The notes beneath the pieces were generated by a model that was not told the origin of the DNA, did not search any database, and saw nothing but the letters and a program-made list of their open reading frames with translations. The position numbers and the translations under genes are program-made. A stretch of 64,000 nucleotides of DNA, taken from NCBI RefSeq assembly GCF_028389875.1, contig NC_084665.1:93601435-93665434 (forward strand). The letters are read 5' to 3'. Every line of letters starts with the position of its first letter. Position 1 is the stretch's first letter. Source of the stretch: Rhea pennata. Lineage: Eukaryota > Chordata > Aves > Rheiformes > Rheidae. Shown here piece after piece: positions 40,101 to 55,100 of the stretch.

Positions 40101-43100
40101 TTAGGAAGAAAATTTATACTGTGGGTGTAACTAATACATCAAGCTGTTAAGTGTTCTGCTGGATTCTCTACCTGTTTAAAAAAGGTAAATTAAGATGGCA
40201 AAATCTGATAAAGAAGATAGCTTAGCTAATATGAATGGGTTAAGGGAGGCTTCTTGGTCTGTTTTGCAGGTTGTACTAGACTGCAGTGGCCCTGATGCAG
40301 ATATCTCTGACCCTGTTGGACTTCTCAGAAATGTGTATAGTACCAGAAGACTCTCTCTGCAGACGTTGCCAAGTACAATGTAGGCTGAGAATAAAAGCAA
40401 GCAAGAAAGAAGAATAAACTGGACATTCCTTATGGCCCAATTGTTTTGCTTTCCTGCATTAGTCTGCCTGCATAACCCCTCCTCAAGGACATACAAGCTT
40501 TTCTCAGATTCAAGCAGGAGTGTGACTATAGGCATGTTATTTTAGTTTGTGCAATAGCTACAAACTCACAGGCCTAGCTATGAGTTAGATAGAGCTCCTA
40601 TGCTCTATTGTGCAATTTCTCATTTAAAAAAAATTGAGGACTAAAGTGGAAGGTGCAATGGGTAATTAATATTGAAGCAAACAAATTCATTCTAGCACCA
40701 GAGAACTGTATGTGCCCTGCAAATGAATGATTCCTTTAAATTGCTCTATTAAAGTTGTAATAAATACGTAGAAAAATTTAACTTCTGTTGGTGTTAAATC
40801 CTGGGATATATGGCCTGCCTATTTGACTGTGTGATAGTACTTCTCATCACAATCTTGAGACTCAAGTTGTGCATCCCATTTAGGTTATACACCACTGTAA
40901 AGGATAAGTTTATAGCTTCTGTTGTTGTTGCTCTTGTTCCAGTCTAAGGTTTTAGTTATTCAAAGGCTGGTTGTTCCCCCCTACAAAATCATTTGAAATC
41001 TCTACAAACTGGTAACAAGAAATAGTTTTTTAAGTGATTCTGATACATCAGTCTGTGATTTACAAGCCTAGGGTATAATCATGTAGATGCTTGAGTTTCA
41101 TACTTTCAACAGAGCCAGTCTAGAGGGGTTGTATAGCCATGGTGAAGGTTATATTAATTTGTAAGTATTTGCAGGACTGAGCCAGTATTTCTAGCACAAA
41201 TGCAGAAGGAGAAGTATGTTTGTATAGAGTCTTAAAATCTTAACTAGCAAATGGGGAGGGAAACACTAAAGTATTTTATAAAAATTTTCAGATAAACTTC
41301 CTTCAAAGTATTTTAAAATCACATGAAGTTACGTTTCTGGCATGATTTATTATATGGTACATGTTTCATTTTGTAGTTTACTTCAATTACAGTGCTACGG
41401 GAGCTAACAAGATATGTGAAATGTTAGAATAATAAAACAGTGTAATTAGAAAATTCTGATTTGCCTTGTTTATATGGTTGAATTGCAGTTACATTCTTGT
41501 TTAAAGAAATCTCTATTTCTTAAACTTGGTTGAGCTTAGGGGGACTTCTTGTCAAAATAAACAACAGATCTACAGAGAACTCTCATTGTTAAGAACCCCT
41601 TTTAAACAGTTACCATCACTTCTGCAATGTCTTTAGAAATGTAATTGGACAGATGGATGTGCTGGATTGGCACTGTAAGTGTCTTTGCGCTGAGAATAGT
41701 ATCAATAGCTATTAATAACCTTGAAAGGCTCTCCAGATAAATTAGTGAGCAGCAACCTTATAGCTGAGGAATACATATGCCATTAAGCTAAAAACAGAAG
41801 CTTGTTAAGTATTGATTTAAAATGAAATATTGCTGCAGGAAACTTCAAAAATTGTTATGCATTTTAGTTATATAATATGCTCTAAAACTAATATTAAAAG
41901 GAGAGGGTCACTTCTGATGAATGCATGAGTAACAGTGCTGTATGTTTGTTTAAAGTTTGTACTTACTGAGGAAATTTTAAAACAGTAAAATAAAAATCCT
42001 GTTCTCTCGAAGACATAGGAAATGTAATCACCCAAAATCCTTAGCCTAGTGGCAAGGAAATACTGAGCTACCTTTAAAAGAAACATTTGGACATAAATAC
42101 ACTTACAGTGTGGTTCACGGGAGGTTTTTAGGATTTTATCTCTAGATTACCATAAATGCAGATTTATTGAAGTTTGTCCTCTTTCTTCCATATTTCAGTG
42201 TAGATGTTATGGGTTAATTATGTCCTCTTTGGCCATTAGCAGGTAGGCTGTTCTTATTTAGTCCTTTTTAGTGGTCCTGCTCTTGCCCTTACACTGACAG
42301 GACAAATGAGAGCTTTATGTGTGTATTTCCTGTTAAGTGCACCACATAATAAGGAATTAAATTCCACAAGGATCAGTGCTTCAGAGCAATTTCAGATAAA
42401 TGTGTTCCTCTATTTCTTATCTTGACTTTACAATGTGAGATTTAAATTTTGTATATACAAAATCATAGGCAAACCTCATGTAAGGAAAGAATATTAAATC
42501 TTGATAAACAGAACAATAGTTTCCTAGCAGATTGTGTTAACAGATGCCTTATTTTATTCTGGATTTGTGTTTACAATTAAGTGCAACTGAAATTTTTTTT
42601 TCTAAAACTTCTACTTTCCTGTAGTATAGGCTCTTCCACCATAGCAGTCTTTTTATTTGTGATCAAATTAGAATCTGGGTCTTAGGATTTGAAAGACAGA
42701 CACATTAATCCCCTGAAAGATTCAGTCACTCTCTGTCAGTTCCAATCAGGTAAAGGCACTGGTCATTTTGCTCCAAAGCAATTGGGAGGATTTTTTAAAT
42801 TCAAGGAGTTTGCCTTTTTACCTCATGCTTATTTTGTTTTCAGATAATAATATACCTATTGCATATGAATATTGCAGAATTTAATACGTCCATACGTCCC
42901 TTAAGCTGTCAGTCTTCTCCAATTTGCAGAAATCATTTGTGGTCATCAGCACTGGCTAATAAGCAGGACAGAAAATCATGCAACTTATATTAAGACAAGG
43001 TGGGTTTTTTGGAATAGCCTGGATTTTGTCTCTTAAGCAGATGACTTAATTGAGTGAATTTATCTTGTTTTGAAAGGGTTTATTTGAAAAGAAACTTGGA

Positions 43101-46100
43101 ACAAGGGTCTATGTGTAGCTGTTTGTGATTTTCTGTGTAGAACTTGGACAAGCAGTCTTGCCTGGTAAACTAAAATGAAGTTGTTTTTGCATGCCTTGTG
43201 CATAACAGTAGTAGTGCACTGAGCTGGCTTGAAACAGCCAGTTACTTTGTATTGTTCAAGCATGATCTTATTATGAACAAACTTTTAAATCTAGAAATTG
43301 CTGGGAAGAATATAAAGTATTTTCTAGTACCACAGTATCAGTAAAAAATAACCACGTACAGTCTCCTAAATGCCCTTAAAATAAGTGTGTAGTGTGGTTT
43401 GCAATTAATGTAATAGGAGTTACCAGCAATTTGTTTTTGGCCGTTGATATACTTCTGAATCTGCATTGTCTACTGTGGGATTGAGCATTCCCTCTTACAT
43501 GGACATTTCACGTTCAAAGTGTAGTTAATAGTCCAAGGGGACGTTAGACCAATGAAATCCCGATCCTTGGTTTTCCCTAGTTCAGTTCTTCAATTTTGTA
43601 GTACCTGTTGAAAGTAGGCAAAAGAATTGTTTGCAATTTTGATGAAGCATGAGGAGAAGCCCATGTGCAACTGGGGCTTTCATAAAAGATTGCATTGTCC
43701 ACCCTTTCCTTCCTTCACCTCCTTTCACACCGCAGGTGAATCCTCATTTTTTTCCCCTCTAGAGATCAGGAAGATATCTCTCTATCTCTCTTGCCTCAAA
43801 AAAAGGAATCTGGTTATTTTGAGCAGTAAACAATAATGTTTAGCTTCTGGATAGAATTCAAATCTTTATCTTTACCTTTTCAGTGTTGTTGTTTTAGCAT
43901 TCAAGATCTCGTGAAGGACTGGGTTAGAAAATAGAAGCCAGATTCTCTGATATGTCCTTGCCTTTTTGTATTGCTCAGACAGTGCAGAGAGGCTGGGAGA
44001 GCAATTCTTGCCTTCCACGCTGTTACATCTTTGCATGCTGCAATGCAAAGTGAGATGTAGATTTGATTAAAGCGTGTCACACACTGCTATTCCCAGAACT
44101 CTTTCTAAATTGACACTTTTCTTTTTGTTTGGCAGAGATGGATCTTTGGCCGTTACCTCATACCTTGTAGAAGACAAGGGTCTGCTTTGATTCTATTTTT
44201 TTAATCATGTAGTCTGTTATATTTAAATTTAGATTGATAGAGAAATTGCTAAAAGCAAGCAGGAATTAAAGTGTAAGGGGGACAGCAATGTGATAATTGC
44301 AGAGTAGCCATGTGACTTCAGTTTCAGTAGGTAGCATCCAATGAGGTGTAGAAAGTGGGTCTGTTCTGCCATGTTCTAAAACATAGTTCTAAGTAGACGT
44401 AAGTAACATAAAGCAATTTTTGTTATATTTTCTATAGAGTGCATCATGTTGTAGTAAAACTATTTGTCCAGGAACTTGCTGAAAAGATGTATTTTCTCAT
44501 TTTATTTGGTTCTTTTTCATTGACTGTGTTTCTGCAGCCAGTCTGTTCTTCTCAGAACTTTTTTCCACTCCTCCCTATAGTTCTTGCCCTTCTCTTCTGT
44601 TGATGGCTGCAGTCACGAGGTTGACTTCCATCACTCTGGCAGCATCAGTCTTAGGGAGGCTTCCACACATGAGAATGTCTTTGCCCCCTCTCTTTCTCTC
44701 TCCTTTTTTTTTTTTTTTTTTTTTTTGTTTTCTTTTTCTTTTCTTTTGTCATTGACAGTCATAATGAAAGCAACTAGACTGCTTCCTAGGGACTGCTAGG
44801 TTTTTCCTCCTCCTCCCCCGTGGAAAACCACTGCTTTTGCAGGCCTCCAAGCACCTTACTTGCAATGTGGTGATCAAACATTGTAAAATCAACTGAAAGC
44901 AGGGAAATAGAGCCAGTGCCATGGAAACTGTGTCTCTGCAGATCACAGTATATGAGAATTATTGAAAATACAGTCCTGTGAAATCTGCTCCTAAATAAGG
45001 TCCTAATTTCTGATATTAAGGACAACCAAGAAAGCAAGAAAGAAATGACAAAGAGAAAGAGTAATGACTGCATCATTCTGTACTTACCACACTGTATCAA
45101 AGTTGCTCATTTTATAAATAAGAAGGGTTTTCTAACCCTTCTATGTAGCTGAGCTTGAGATCAGGAACTTACGGTATAGTTTTCTTCTCTATCTTTGGGT
45201 CACTGTGAAGAAGAATTCTCCAAAAGAAGTTTTGCCTTTAAGTAAACGTCAGTTTAACTGCATTGGTGTTTGTGGATGTGCCCACAAATAGCTGAAGGCA
45301 GGTATTTTGGGTGTCTGAACTCCCCAAGGGGCATTGTGGTGTTATTTCTATCTAAACTCCAGTTGGCCGAAGCATCCAGAAAATAATCCAGTTGAGTATT
45401 TTAGAGATATGCAAGGTAGTTATGGATTTATTACATTTTATCTATTAATGTAACTAGAGATTAGCCTTCATGCACAAGGGAAAAAAACTGCTGAGTAAGA
45501 GGCATCACTTAATATTGTCTTTTTACTCCATAGCAAATCCTAGTTGTCATTAGATTCTCTGGCTAAGAGTGCTTTTTTTATTTTTGATACATATCCTGTA
45601 CTTAATGTAGTAAATTCTGGACCCTGGAGTATATGTAAGTCTAGATTCCTTGAGTGACTAAATGAGACTGTAAATAAAACCTTGGTCTTCTATGTGACAA
45701 CATAGAGTATTCTAACTAAAGCCATCCCTTTAAACTATTATATTTAATCATTTTCCAGAAAGCTTGTCACTATTCTGTCTGAAGCATATGAGACTGACGT
45801 GCATCAAATAGCAAAGGCATTTTTCTGTCATGTAAACTACTTATTAACAGAAAATTAGTTGGAGACTGTGTCATACTTAACTTTAATCAAAACTATTAGT
45901 TTTACCGGTATTTTGCCAGATTTGTGCATCTTCCATTTGCCGTATTATCAAGCATTTGGTTATGCTATTGCTGTGGTCACTGATCCTCATAAAGAGAAGT
46001 GTGAGGGAGGGGAACGGGTGGGTTGGGTTGGACTGAGCTTGAGCTTGCTTGATTTTTTTATTTTTATTTTTTATTTTTTAGTTGTTTTGGCATGTAGAAC

Positions 46101-49100
46101 TGAGCAACGTAAGTTGTTTGACATTGTGAATCTCTGTGTGAGGAAATTTTTTTTGACTATTTATTTTCTTTAACCTTCCTAGAAAGAATGAGCATATTAT
46201 GTCTGTACTATCTAGCCCAGCTGTCCCAGGAGAAAAAAGTACTTGACAAACGCAATGCCTAAAGTAATGATGAAATAATTTTATTCCAACCTTGTTGATT
46301 TTTGTTTGTTTGTTTGCCTTTTATCTGCTTGCCCCTCCAGACAAACGTGTTGATGATTGGCCCTTGATGCAATCTCCATTTCCAACATTGACTATAAGCA
46401 CTATTTATCTCCTCACTGTCTGGCTGGGTCCCAAATGGATGAAGACAAGAGAGCCCTTCCAGTTACGTTTCCTGTTGGTTGTTTACAACTTTGGAATGGT
46501 TCTACTCAATTTCTTCATTTTCAAAGAGGTATGTATGCCTCCTCTTAAGAGGGAATTCCTGTTTAAGTCTGAGTGTGTCTAGAGATTTAAAAATGAAAAT
46601 TATTTCATATATATTAATGATGCATCTATTGAAGATAAATGTATGCTCTAGATTTTTAAAGCTGAGTTTGCCTTTGATATGGGTGTTTTTATAACTAGGT
46701 ATCATTTGTTTGTGAATAAACTTACTAAATGAGTGTGAATAGAGAATTTGTGTATACTGACCAGTTCAGGTTTTTTGATTTATGTTAGTGTAAACATTAG
46801 AGATTAACTAAAATCATTAGGGGTTTAACACTTAACAGATTTTTTTTTTCTTTTTAATTATCCCAAGAGGTATCAGAATGTATCTTATTGAAGGCAACAA
46901 ACAGCTTAACTTCTAATATGTTTATCATTTTTAGCAATTAAAACATCCATTGTCTGCTTTGAGGAGAAGTATCCTGTCTGCAAGCTTGCTTTTTAGTGTA
47001 GGAATGAAAATGAATAAATTATGTCTTTATAGATGCAGAAAAGGATACAATGTTCAAATATTTAGTTCTGAGTGCATTACTTCTAATAACAGTGTTCTTA
47101 AGTGTTGCTGTGTTTTGCCTTATGTTTTCTGTGCAGAGGAAACAGCTCTCTAGCAGCAGCTGAGTAGGAGTACTACTTCCTGCACAGATAAACTGAATTG
47201 CACCAGGCTTGCACTGATAGTGTTCAAACCTTACTTATATGACAACACATGCATTTGCACAGCATTTCCAGACCACTAGAGTCACATACAAATTAGTGTG
47301 ATTTGAGCACTCTGAACACCTCAGGTGCAAATGTGTTTGCTATTGATAGGCTGAAATCTAATTATTTGAGTTATAGGCAAAGCTTTTAATTTCCTGTTAT
47401 TGCAAATGGTAGATTATGACTCAATGGATTTTAAACAGGACTATAACGCTTATAAAGAGAACAATTTCAGTTGTTCTCTTTAGCCAGACAACTTTTACTT
47501 CAGTCTACGAGAGGTTTACGGTACTGATGTGCCACTTATGTAATTCACGAGCAATATAATTGGTATGAGTAAAATAACATATAGTTTTCTAAATTACTAT
47601 CAAGTTCCTAAGTATTGTTAATAACAGAATTTGAATGTGAAACATCTTTAATGAGATCAATAGATCTTGTTCTAAATTTAAACAGTATTTGAATATTCTT
47701 CCAAATGTCTAACCATATTTCGTCATCTTTGATAACTCATATTAAAACGTTAAGTTGATCAAGCACTGCTATTTTATCTAGTCCAAGATTATCATGTATT
47801 GAATTCAAGTTCAGATTCAAATTAGGAGCAAATTTTTCCTAGAACTTGCCAAAGTCCCAAATGAGTAGTCTGTATTTTGCCACAAAATCCTATGTTTCTT
47901 ATTTTAGTTCGTAGAAGTAGCTGAAGTCTGCTGAAAACAATTCATTGCCTTTCTCTTCTGAATGAACCTTGGTCAAACTACCCAGCAGACCTCAGTAGAA
48001 ATCAGTTAGTTTCTGTAACAATGCAGATGAAACTAATCTCTCCTGTTCTCTGATACTGTCGACATGCTGATGCCCTTGTGTGATCAAACTGGAGAGCAGT
48101 GGTTTTACAGCAGTTCGTGAGAAGTAGCCAGATGACTTGAAATTCTTAGGATATTCTCTGTGGACAGTTACTTCTTTTATTTCTCCCCTTAACAGGCATG
48201 TACAACAGTAACGAAGCACTGGGCTTTACAAGTTCTTATATATTGGTTGTATCTGGATAATACTTGACTCTGCATCTGTACTCTTAGTGCTGTGTGCAAG
48301 ATTAGACACAAAAGCAAACACAAGTTGAGCCTAAATGAGAAGGAAGTGAAGTTTGGGGTAAGAGTAGTCAGTGGCTGCCTGTTTTTATCCTGAAATTCCT
48401 CTTGTATACCCCTTCTTTCACCTTTACAGTTCACTGTTCACAGGTTATGCCTCCTCCGCTGTTATATTTTGATCATCAACAGGGTGGGATTGTGTGAATT
48501 TAAACAGTTTTGGATCATAACATTTATGAGTGTCAGTATGAAAAGAATTACCTGAACCTTGTACAGCCCTGAACTCTAAACAAATGTTCTTCTTTTCAAT
48601 GGCAACTCACTAAAATTTCAAGTTCATCTTCTCCAGTGCAGGTCATTGCGACATGCTTTATTTGGAGTAGCCCTCCAAAAGCATTTGATGTGCTTTGAGC
48701 CACTTCTGTTGGCACAAAAATGTGCCACTTCTCTTCATCCAAACTCTGTTAATGTGTTTTATGGGTGTTCCCCATTGGCTGTTAGGACCTTTTTTTCTGC
48801 ATTTTGATTGGTATATTGTTTTAAGAGTGGTATATCTAAATTATCTAATCCTTACCTGTTGGAGAGAGTTCTCTCTTTGCTCTAATTAGTTGTTGGAATT
48901 GCTCTTCTGTCATTATTAGTGAAAACATCTAGGTGGTTTCTGTTTCTGAAGCAAGAGCCCTCTAAAGGAAGATTTGTATTTGAATAGCTTTAGGTCATAC
49001 TGAATTCTTGCTAATTTACACAGGCTTCTAATTATCTGGGCAGAAATATGCAGGAAAAATAAGCATTTTCTTTTTACTGTAGAAGGAAAAAATAGGCACT

Positions 49101-52100
49101 GTGCAACAATACATTGTTGGAACTAAATATTGGCTTTGTTCAGTAGTATTCTCAGGACTCATAAGGATATTTAAAATTATTTTGGATCAGGTAAGTTTGG
49201 TAAGGCAAGATGTTTGTTGATAATTAAAAAAAAAATAACATGCTTTATGTAATATCCTTTTCCCCTCACATATGACTTTAATATTTTCAGCTGTTTTTGT
49301 CATCAAGAGCTCGAGGATACAGCTATGTCTGCCAGACAGTGGATTATTCAGATAATGTTTATGAAGTTAGGGTGAGTATTTCTCTTTTTCTTGATTCTAT
49401 GATTCTCTTTTGTATGTATGGGTGTGTGTAATATATAACATTATATTGTGCTTTAAGTCTTGTCTGAAAATCGTTCTTCTGTCAGCCTTGACTGTATCCC
49501 GTTATATTCTGACAGACTACTTCAGGTTTGAATACATTGGACATAGCAGTTTAATTATAATGCATCATATATTTGCATTAACTTTCATCTAACTGGTACA
49601 AGAAAGATTAATTCTGAAGATACCATCCTTGGCTTCACTGATGGTTGTACAGTCCATGATAAACTTTGTATGTATACTTTGATTACTAGACTATGCTGAA
49701 GTTTGATACAATGTAACCACAATAAAGGGATAATGTTCTAGCTAGATCAAAACTAGTGAGATATACCATCTTATACTGTGATTGCACTTCAGTCATACTG
49801 GCGAGGCAGCTTTTAGTCTCCTTCACTCATGTTTGTCTTTATGAGCTCTTGCTGGTTTCTGGCAAAGGTACTATCAGTACATTTCATTGCAGAAGCTTAC
49901 ATTTCAAATGTGTGGTTTTTTGGAAAGCATTCAAATTAAAATCAAAGTGCAATGGTTGGTAATTTCCGTAATAGTGTTGATTGGCTCATGTACTAAGCCT
50001 TATCTTCCAGCAGAGCTGACGCTTGAGAATCTTACAGCTGTTCTTGGAAGTTTTGTCCTCTACAGATTAGAACATGTTCCTGAAAATGTAATGAGAATGT
50101 GTTATACTCTAAATATGTTTAATACTTGTAATGCATTTTGAAAAATGTCTGTCTTGTCAAGGTGGCAGTTTGTGAATAGATTACCCAAAAGCCTCTGCAA
50201 GTGACAGCAGGGTAGTGAGGATAGTTTTGATTCTTACACCATCAGTATAGTAGCTGATAAATTAAAGAAGTGATGACTCTCTGTATAGATTATTTGTTTG
50301 TTTTTGTTTGTTTGTTTGTTTGTTTTCCGCTATAGTCACCTGTTTTTTTACATTTTCTCTAGTACTGTGCTGAAGCTATGTCATTCACTGGAATACTTCT
50401 GTTATTAATTTTGTTCAAAAACAAAAACTAGCAAGGTGTAACAAATGCTTCACCGTTTTTCAATATATGAGAAAAATTATAGTATCCTCATTCAGAACTG
50501 GATGACATTGAGGACTGGCATGTCAGACAGAATGAATTTTAATCATAGTTAAATATGAAGGTGCATATCTGGGGATCTAATGACGTTTTATATTCAGACG
50601 ACTAGCTCAATCTCCATATGAGCTTTACCAAGGATTTGCCTAGTACTAGGTTTTCTACTTCATGCTTTAATTTTAGGTGTACTTGTTTTTGGAAGGCAGT
50701 GCACAGGTCATACCTGCTTCTATTTTGATCACTATGACAAACAAAGGATTATTATATAAATGAAGGCAAAATGACTGTATCATATATTTATTGTGTGATA
50801 TGTCCAGAAAAGACAGGTTGCTCTAGCAGTATCATCTCTTTGGATTTCCTGACTTTCTAAGCTTTTTACAAATTTAGGGATTTACATAAACTTTATTTCT
50901 AAAGTTGTAAGCTGTAAAGTGCAATCTGCAACTGACAGAATTGGGAAAGCAGTACAAATTGAGTTCTGTGAAGTTGTTGCAGTAACTGGTTAGTGTGTTA
51001 TCAATCAAAACTTTGATCTTGTTAATTATCTGGTAGTTCTTCTAAATAAATTCTCAATTTAGAAAAACTAAAAAGTAACAAGTAGAAGCTGTACTTTTCA
51101 CAAGTGCACTTTGTTCTCTTGTTGAACCAGAGTCTGAGGTAAGTTTCTGGCCTGTGTTACTTGACACCCACAAATCTGTGGGCCCTCATGGGATCCACCC
51201 ATGAGTGTGAGGATGACTCCCATGACTGAGGGAGCTGGCAGATGTTATTGCTAGGCCACTCTCCATCATCGTTGAAAGGTCAAGGAGAACAGCAGAAGTG
51301 CCTGGGGACTGGCAATGTCAGTCCAGTCTTCAAAAAAGGCAAGAAGGAGGACCCAAGAAACTACAGGCCAGTCAGCCTCACCTCCATCCCTGGAAAGGTG
51401 ATGGAACAGCTCATCCTGGATGTCATCTCTGAGCATGTGGGGGACAAGAAGGTGATCAGGAGTAGTCAGCATGGATTCACCGAGGGGAAATCCTGCTTAA
51501 CCAATCTGATAGCCTCCTATGATAGAATGACTGGCTGGGTAGATGAGGGGAGAGCAGTGGACGTTGTGTACCTTGGCTTCAGCAAGGCTTTTGACACTGT
51601 CTCCCACAACATCCTCCTAGAGAAGCTCAGAAAGTGTGGGTTAGACAAGCAGACAGTGAGGTGGATTGAGAACTGGCTGAAAGGCAGAGCTCAGAGGGTT
51701 GTCATCAGCAGCACAGTCTAGCTGGAGGCCTGTAGCTAGTGGTGTCCCCCAGGGATCAATACTCAGTTCAGTTTTGTTCAACTTCTTCATCAATGACCTG
51801 GATGAACGGGCAGAATGCCTCCTCAGCAAGCTTCCTGATGATTCCAAGCTGGGAGGAGTGGCTGATCCACCAGAGGGCTGTGCTGCCATTCAGAGAGACC
51901 TGGACAGGCTGCAGAGCTGGACGGAGAGGAACCTCATGAAGTTCAACAAGGGCAAGTGCAGGGCCCTGCACTTAGGAAGGAATAACTCCATGCACCAGTA
52001 CAGGGTTGGGGCTGACCTTCTGGAGAGCAGCTCTGCAGAGGAGGACTTGGGAGTGCTGGTGGATGACAGATTGACCATGAGTCAGCAATGTGCCCTTGTG

Positions 52101-55100
52101 GACAAGAAGGCCAATGGTCTCCTGGGGTGCATTAGGAAGAGTGTTGCCAGCAGGTCAGGGGAGGTGATCCTGCCCCTCTCTTCAGCCCTGGGGAGCCCTC
52201 ATCTCAAGTGCTATGTCCAGTTCTGGGCTCCCCAGTCCAAGAGAGACATGGAGCTACTGGAGAGAGCCTGACGTAGGTCTACAAAGATGATCAGAGGGCT
52301 GCAGCACCTGCCTTATGAGGAACGGCTGCAAGAGCTGGGCCTGTTTAGCCTGGGGAAGAGAAGACTGAGAGGAGATCATCTTAATGTTTCAAATACCTTA
52401 AGAGAAGGTGTCAGGGGGATGGGGACAAATTCTTTTCAGTGGTGCCCGCCAATGGGACAAGAGGCAATGGGCAGAAACTGAAGCACAGGAAGTTCTGCCT
52501 GAACATGAGGGGGAATTTCTTCCCTATGAGAGTGACGGAGCTCTGGCACAGGTTGCCCAGGGAGGTTGTGGAGTCTCCTTCTCTAGAGCTGTTCAAGGCT
52601 TGCCTGGATGCAACCCTGTCTAACATGCCCTAGGTGACCCTGCTTGATCAGCGGGTTGGACTAGATGATCTCCAGAGGTCCCTTCCAACCTCAGCCATTC
52701 TGTGTTTCTGTGTTACAATAAATCATGCTCTGTATTAAGGCATGTTGTATTTTTGACACTGCAAGATGTTGTAAAAAACTTAAGATTCTCTTTGCTATCA
52801 CTTCTCTTAATGTAAGCCTGCAAAAGCAACTGTAAATGTATCTTAATCTGGGCTCCTTCTTGCAGTTTCAAGTTTACAGCTGATAAGTCTTGCATCACAC
52901 TTCTGACAGCGTTTAAGTAGATATGTTACATAGTAAATGTCTAGTCTCTACTGGCAGCAGGATTTCTCTGAAGAGGAATTCTGCTCTGCAGTAATAGAAC
53001 TACATATAAATATATATTTGTAAGAAAATGATTAAATGAGTCCTGCATTATTAAGATAAAGGAAGCTAGCATTGACTCAAATAGGAAAAGCACTGAGACC
53101 AAAAAGCATTACAGAACACGATCTGGAAAGCAACAGCTTCATATATGACTTCATTTTGTGTGTTAGAAAGCTAGAACAAAAAAACAGGGGATAAATAATG
53201 AGAAATGTGATAAAAATCCCATGTGATGGTCTAAAATCTTGGTATGGCTTCTATTTCTCCCCTTTTTCTGGGAAGTGCCACTGTGATGCTGCCAAGTAGT
53301 GGGCTATCTTGACCAATGAGGTGTCAAGAAGCCATCCTTTTTCCTTCAAAGAGAAACAAAAGGTTGGCCATTCTAGGTGACAGAGAATGTTTGTCTTCTC
53401 CTCTCCAACCCACATACTACCTCAGAGAGTAGCCAATAGTGATTCTAGGAAACAGTGTGAAGTAAGGCACATAGAGGCACTTGTTCTGTGTAGTCTAGCA
53501 ACACCAGCAACCTGCAGCTCATTGACCTTTTGAGTCAGAGGTGATACGTTTGTTTTGTCACTTCTTAAGAAGATGTTCTTCCACAAATTTGTCTATATGC
53601 TTTCTTGAAGTTTATCAAGCTTCTGGCATTGCTTGACCGTGAACTCTGTAGTTAGTTTGCATGCAGTACAAAAAAGCTTGTCTTCTTACTTGGTATTTTT
53701 ACCCTATACTCGTTGATCTCATTGGGGTTCTCTTAGGCAACTGGAGTGAGCAGGGATGAGAATTAGGTGCCAGGGTTGCAGAGGTATCTTACTTTTCCTT
53801 CGACTTATCTCCTGTGTATAGTAGGTAACCACCTTTCTGATTACTGGCAGGATGTTAAGGAGTGTGTTTTGTAATTAGTTATGGAAAGCTACATAGAGAA
53901 GGGGAAAAAATACCCAACAAGGGCTTTTGAAGGAGCTGGAGCTGCATCTTGGAAGAATATTTTGCTCAACTCTAGTTTAGGAACTGGAATAATTAATGCA
54001 AAGGGATGAGGTGTGCTAAATTCCATACTTTGGAGTGCTCCTTTGGAAGCTCCACTATTTAGAGTAAGGAATTTTCTAATTTTCTTTTAAATTCAGGGAT
54101 TTAATTTTAGCCTCTGTGAGTAGCCACTTTCCCTCTCTCCTGACTTTTATGTGCTCTTGTTTCCCAGGACAAGACTCATCCGTTCTATTAGCACATATTT
54201 TATACAAGTTTTTTGGAGAACTGAGGATTAGGAGTCTGGAACTGTGGTACATTAGTTAGTTCCTACTTTTAAATGTGTTAATTGCAATCTTAAGGCCAGG
54301 CTATGGTTGTCTTCTGTATTGTAATTTTAATCACAGAATGGATAAGGTTGGAAAGGACCTCTGGAGATCATCTAGTCCAATCCCCTGCTCAAGCAGGGTC
54401 ACCTAGGGCATGTTAGACAGGGTTGCATCCAGGTGGGCCTTGAAGATCTCCAGAGAAGGAGACTCCACAACCTCCCTGGGCAACCTGTGCCAGAGCTCCA
54501 TCATTCTCACAGGGAAGAAATTCCCCCTCGTGTTCAGGCGGAACTTCCTGTGCTTCAATTTCTGCCCATTGCCTCTTGTCCTGTCACACAGGACAACTGA
54601 AAAGAGTTTGTCCCCATCCCCTTGACACCCATAATCTACTTTGACATTTCCTGTTTGTGTGTATGTCTAGAGCATGAATAATTTTCTTTTATAAAACAAA
54701 TACAATAATTAAGGCTGTAACTTTGATCTTTACAAATTTTCTTTAAACTTCCATGGAAAAGAAACTTAAGTTAACAAACTTCATGATCCTGTAAATAAAA
54801 TTCTGTAACGAAATCAAGGAAAAGAGAGCTCTCTTTAAAAACCTGTTTTTGCTTTAAATGTCATTGTTACCTTCTTCGAAGGCTATCCCTTCAAACCTCG
54901 AAATGGATAATCAGCTCCAACTCAAAAAGGGGAAGGAGGGTGCATGGCACAGGTTTCATGTTAAAACAGACCTCTGTTAAAAAGAACTTGCAGCAGACAG
55001 AGGTCATGGAATTGGACTCCTTGTTGACCCCTTAATCTTAGACTGTAATGTAATCTTTCTATGCCATCTGGTGTCTTAACAGACTTGGTGATACATATGA

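Larger units (their letters stand above)
29515..46340 (+). other. ELOVL4: ELOVL4 intron 1 (16.8 kb)
   Basis: Begins GTAACG and ends CCCCTCCAG; it splits codon 33 after its first base. The first 215 bases belong to the CpG island. The intron holds TTTTA-type repeats (about 29757-29776), several long T runs, an imperfect duplication near 31.9-32.0 kb and one old CR1 fragment near 39.86-40.13 kb. No second gene is recognised inside it, and its open frames are short and featureless. Confidence 0.85.

Noticed and set aside
46292..46582. Taking the whole open frame around exon 2 as coding
   Set aside because: Sequence before 46341 and after 46528 is intronic; family match and splice sites stop exactly at CAG|AC and GAG|GTATGT.
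51242..52633. Long + strand frames of 159 and 190 residues in intron 3
   Set aside because: They are fragments of CR1 ORF2 with a frame change and stops, not an extra ELOVL4 exon or nested gene.
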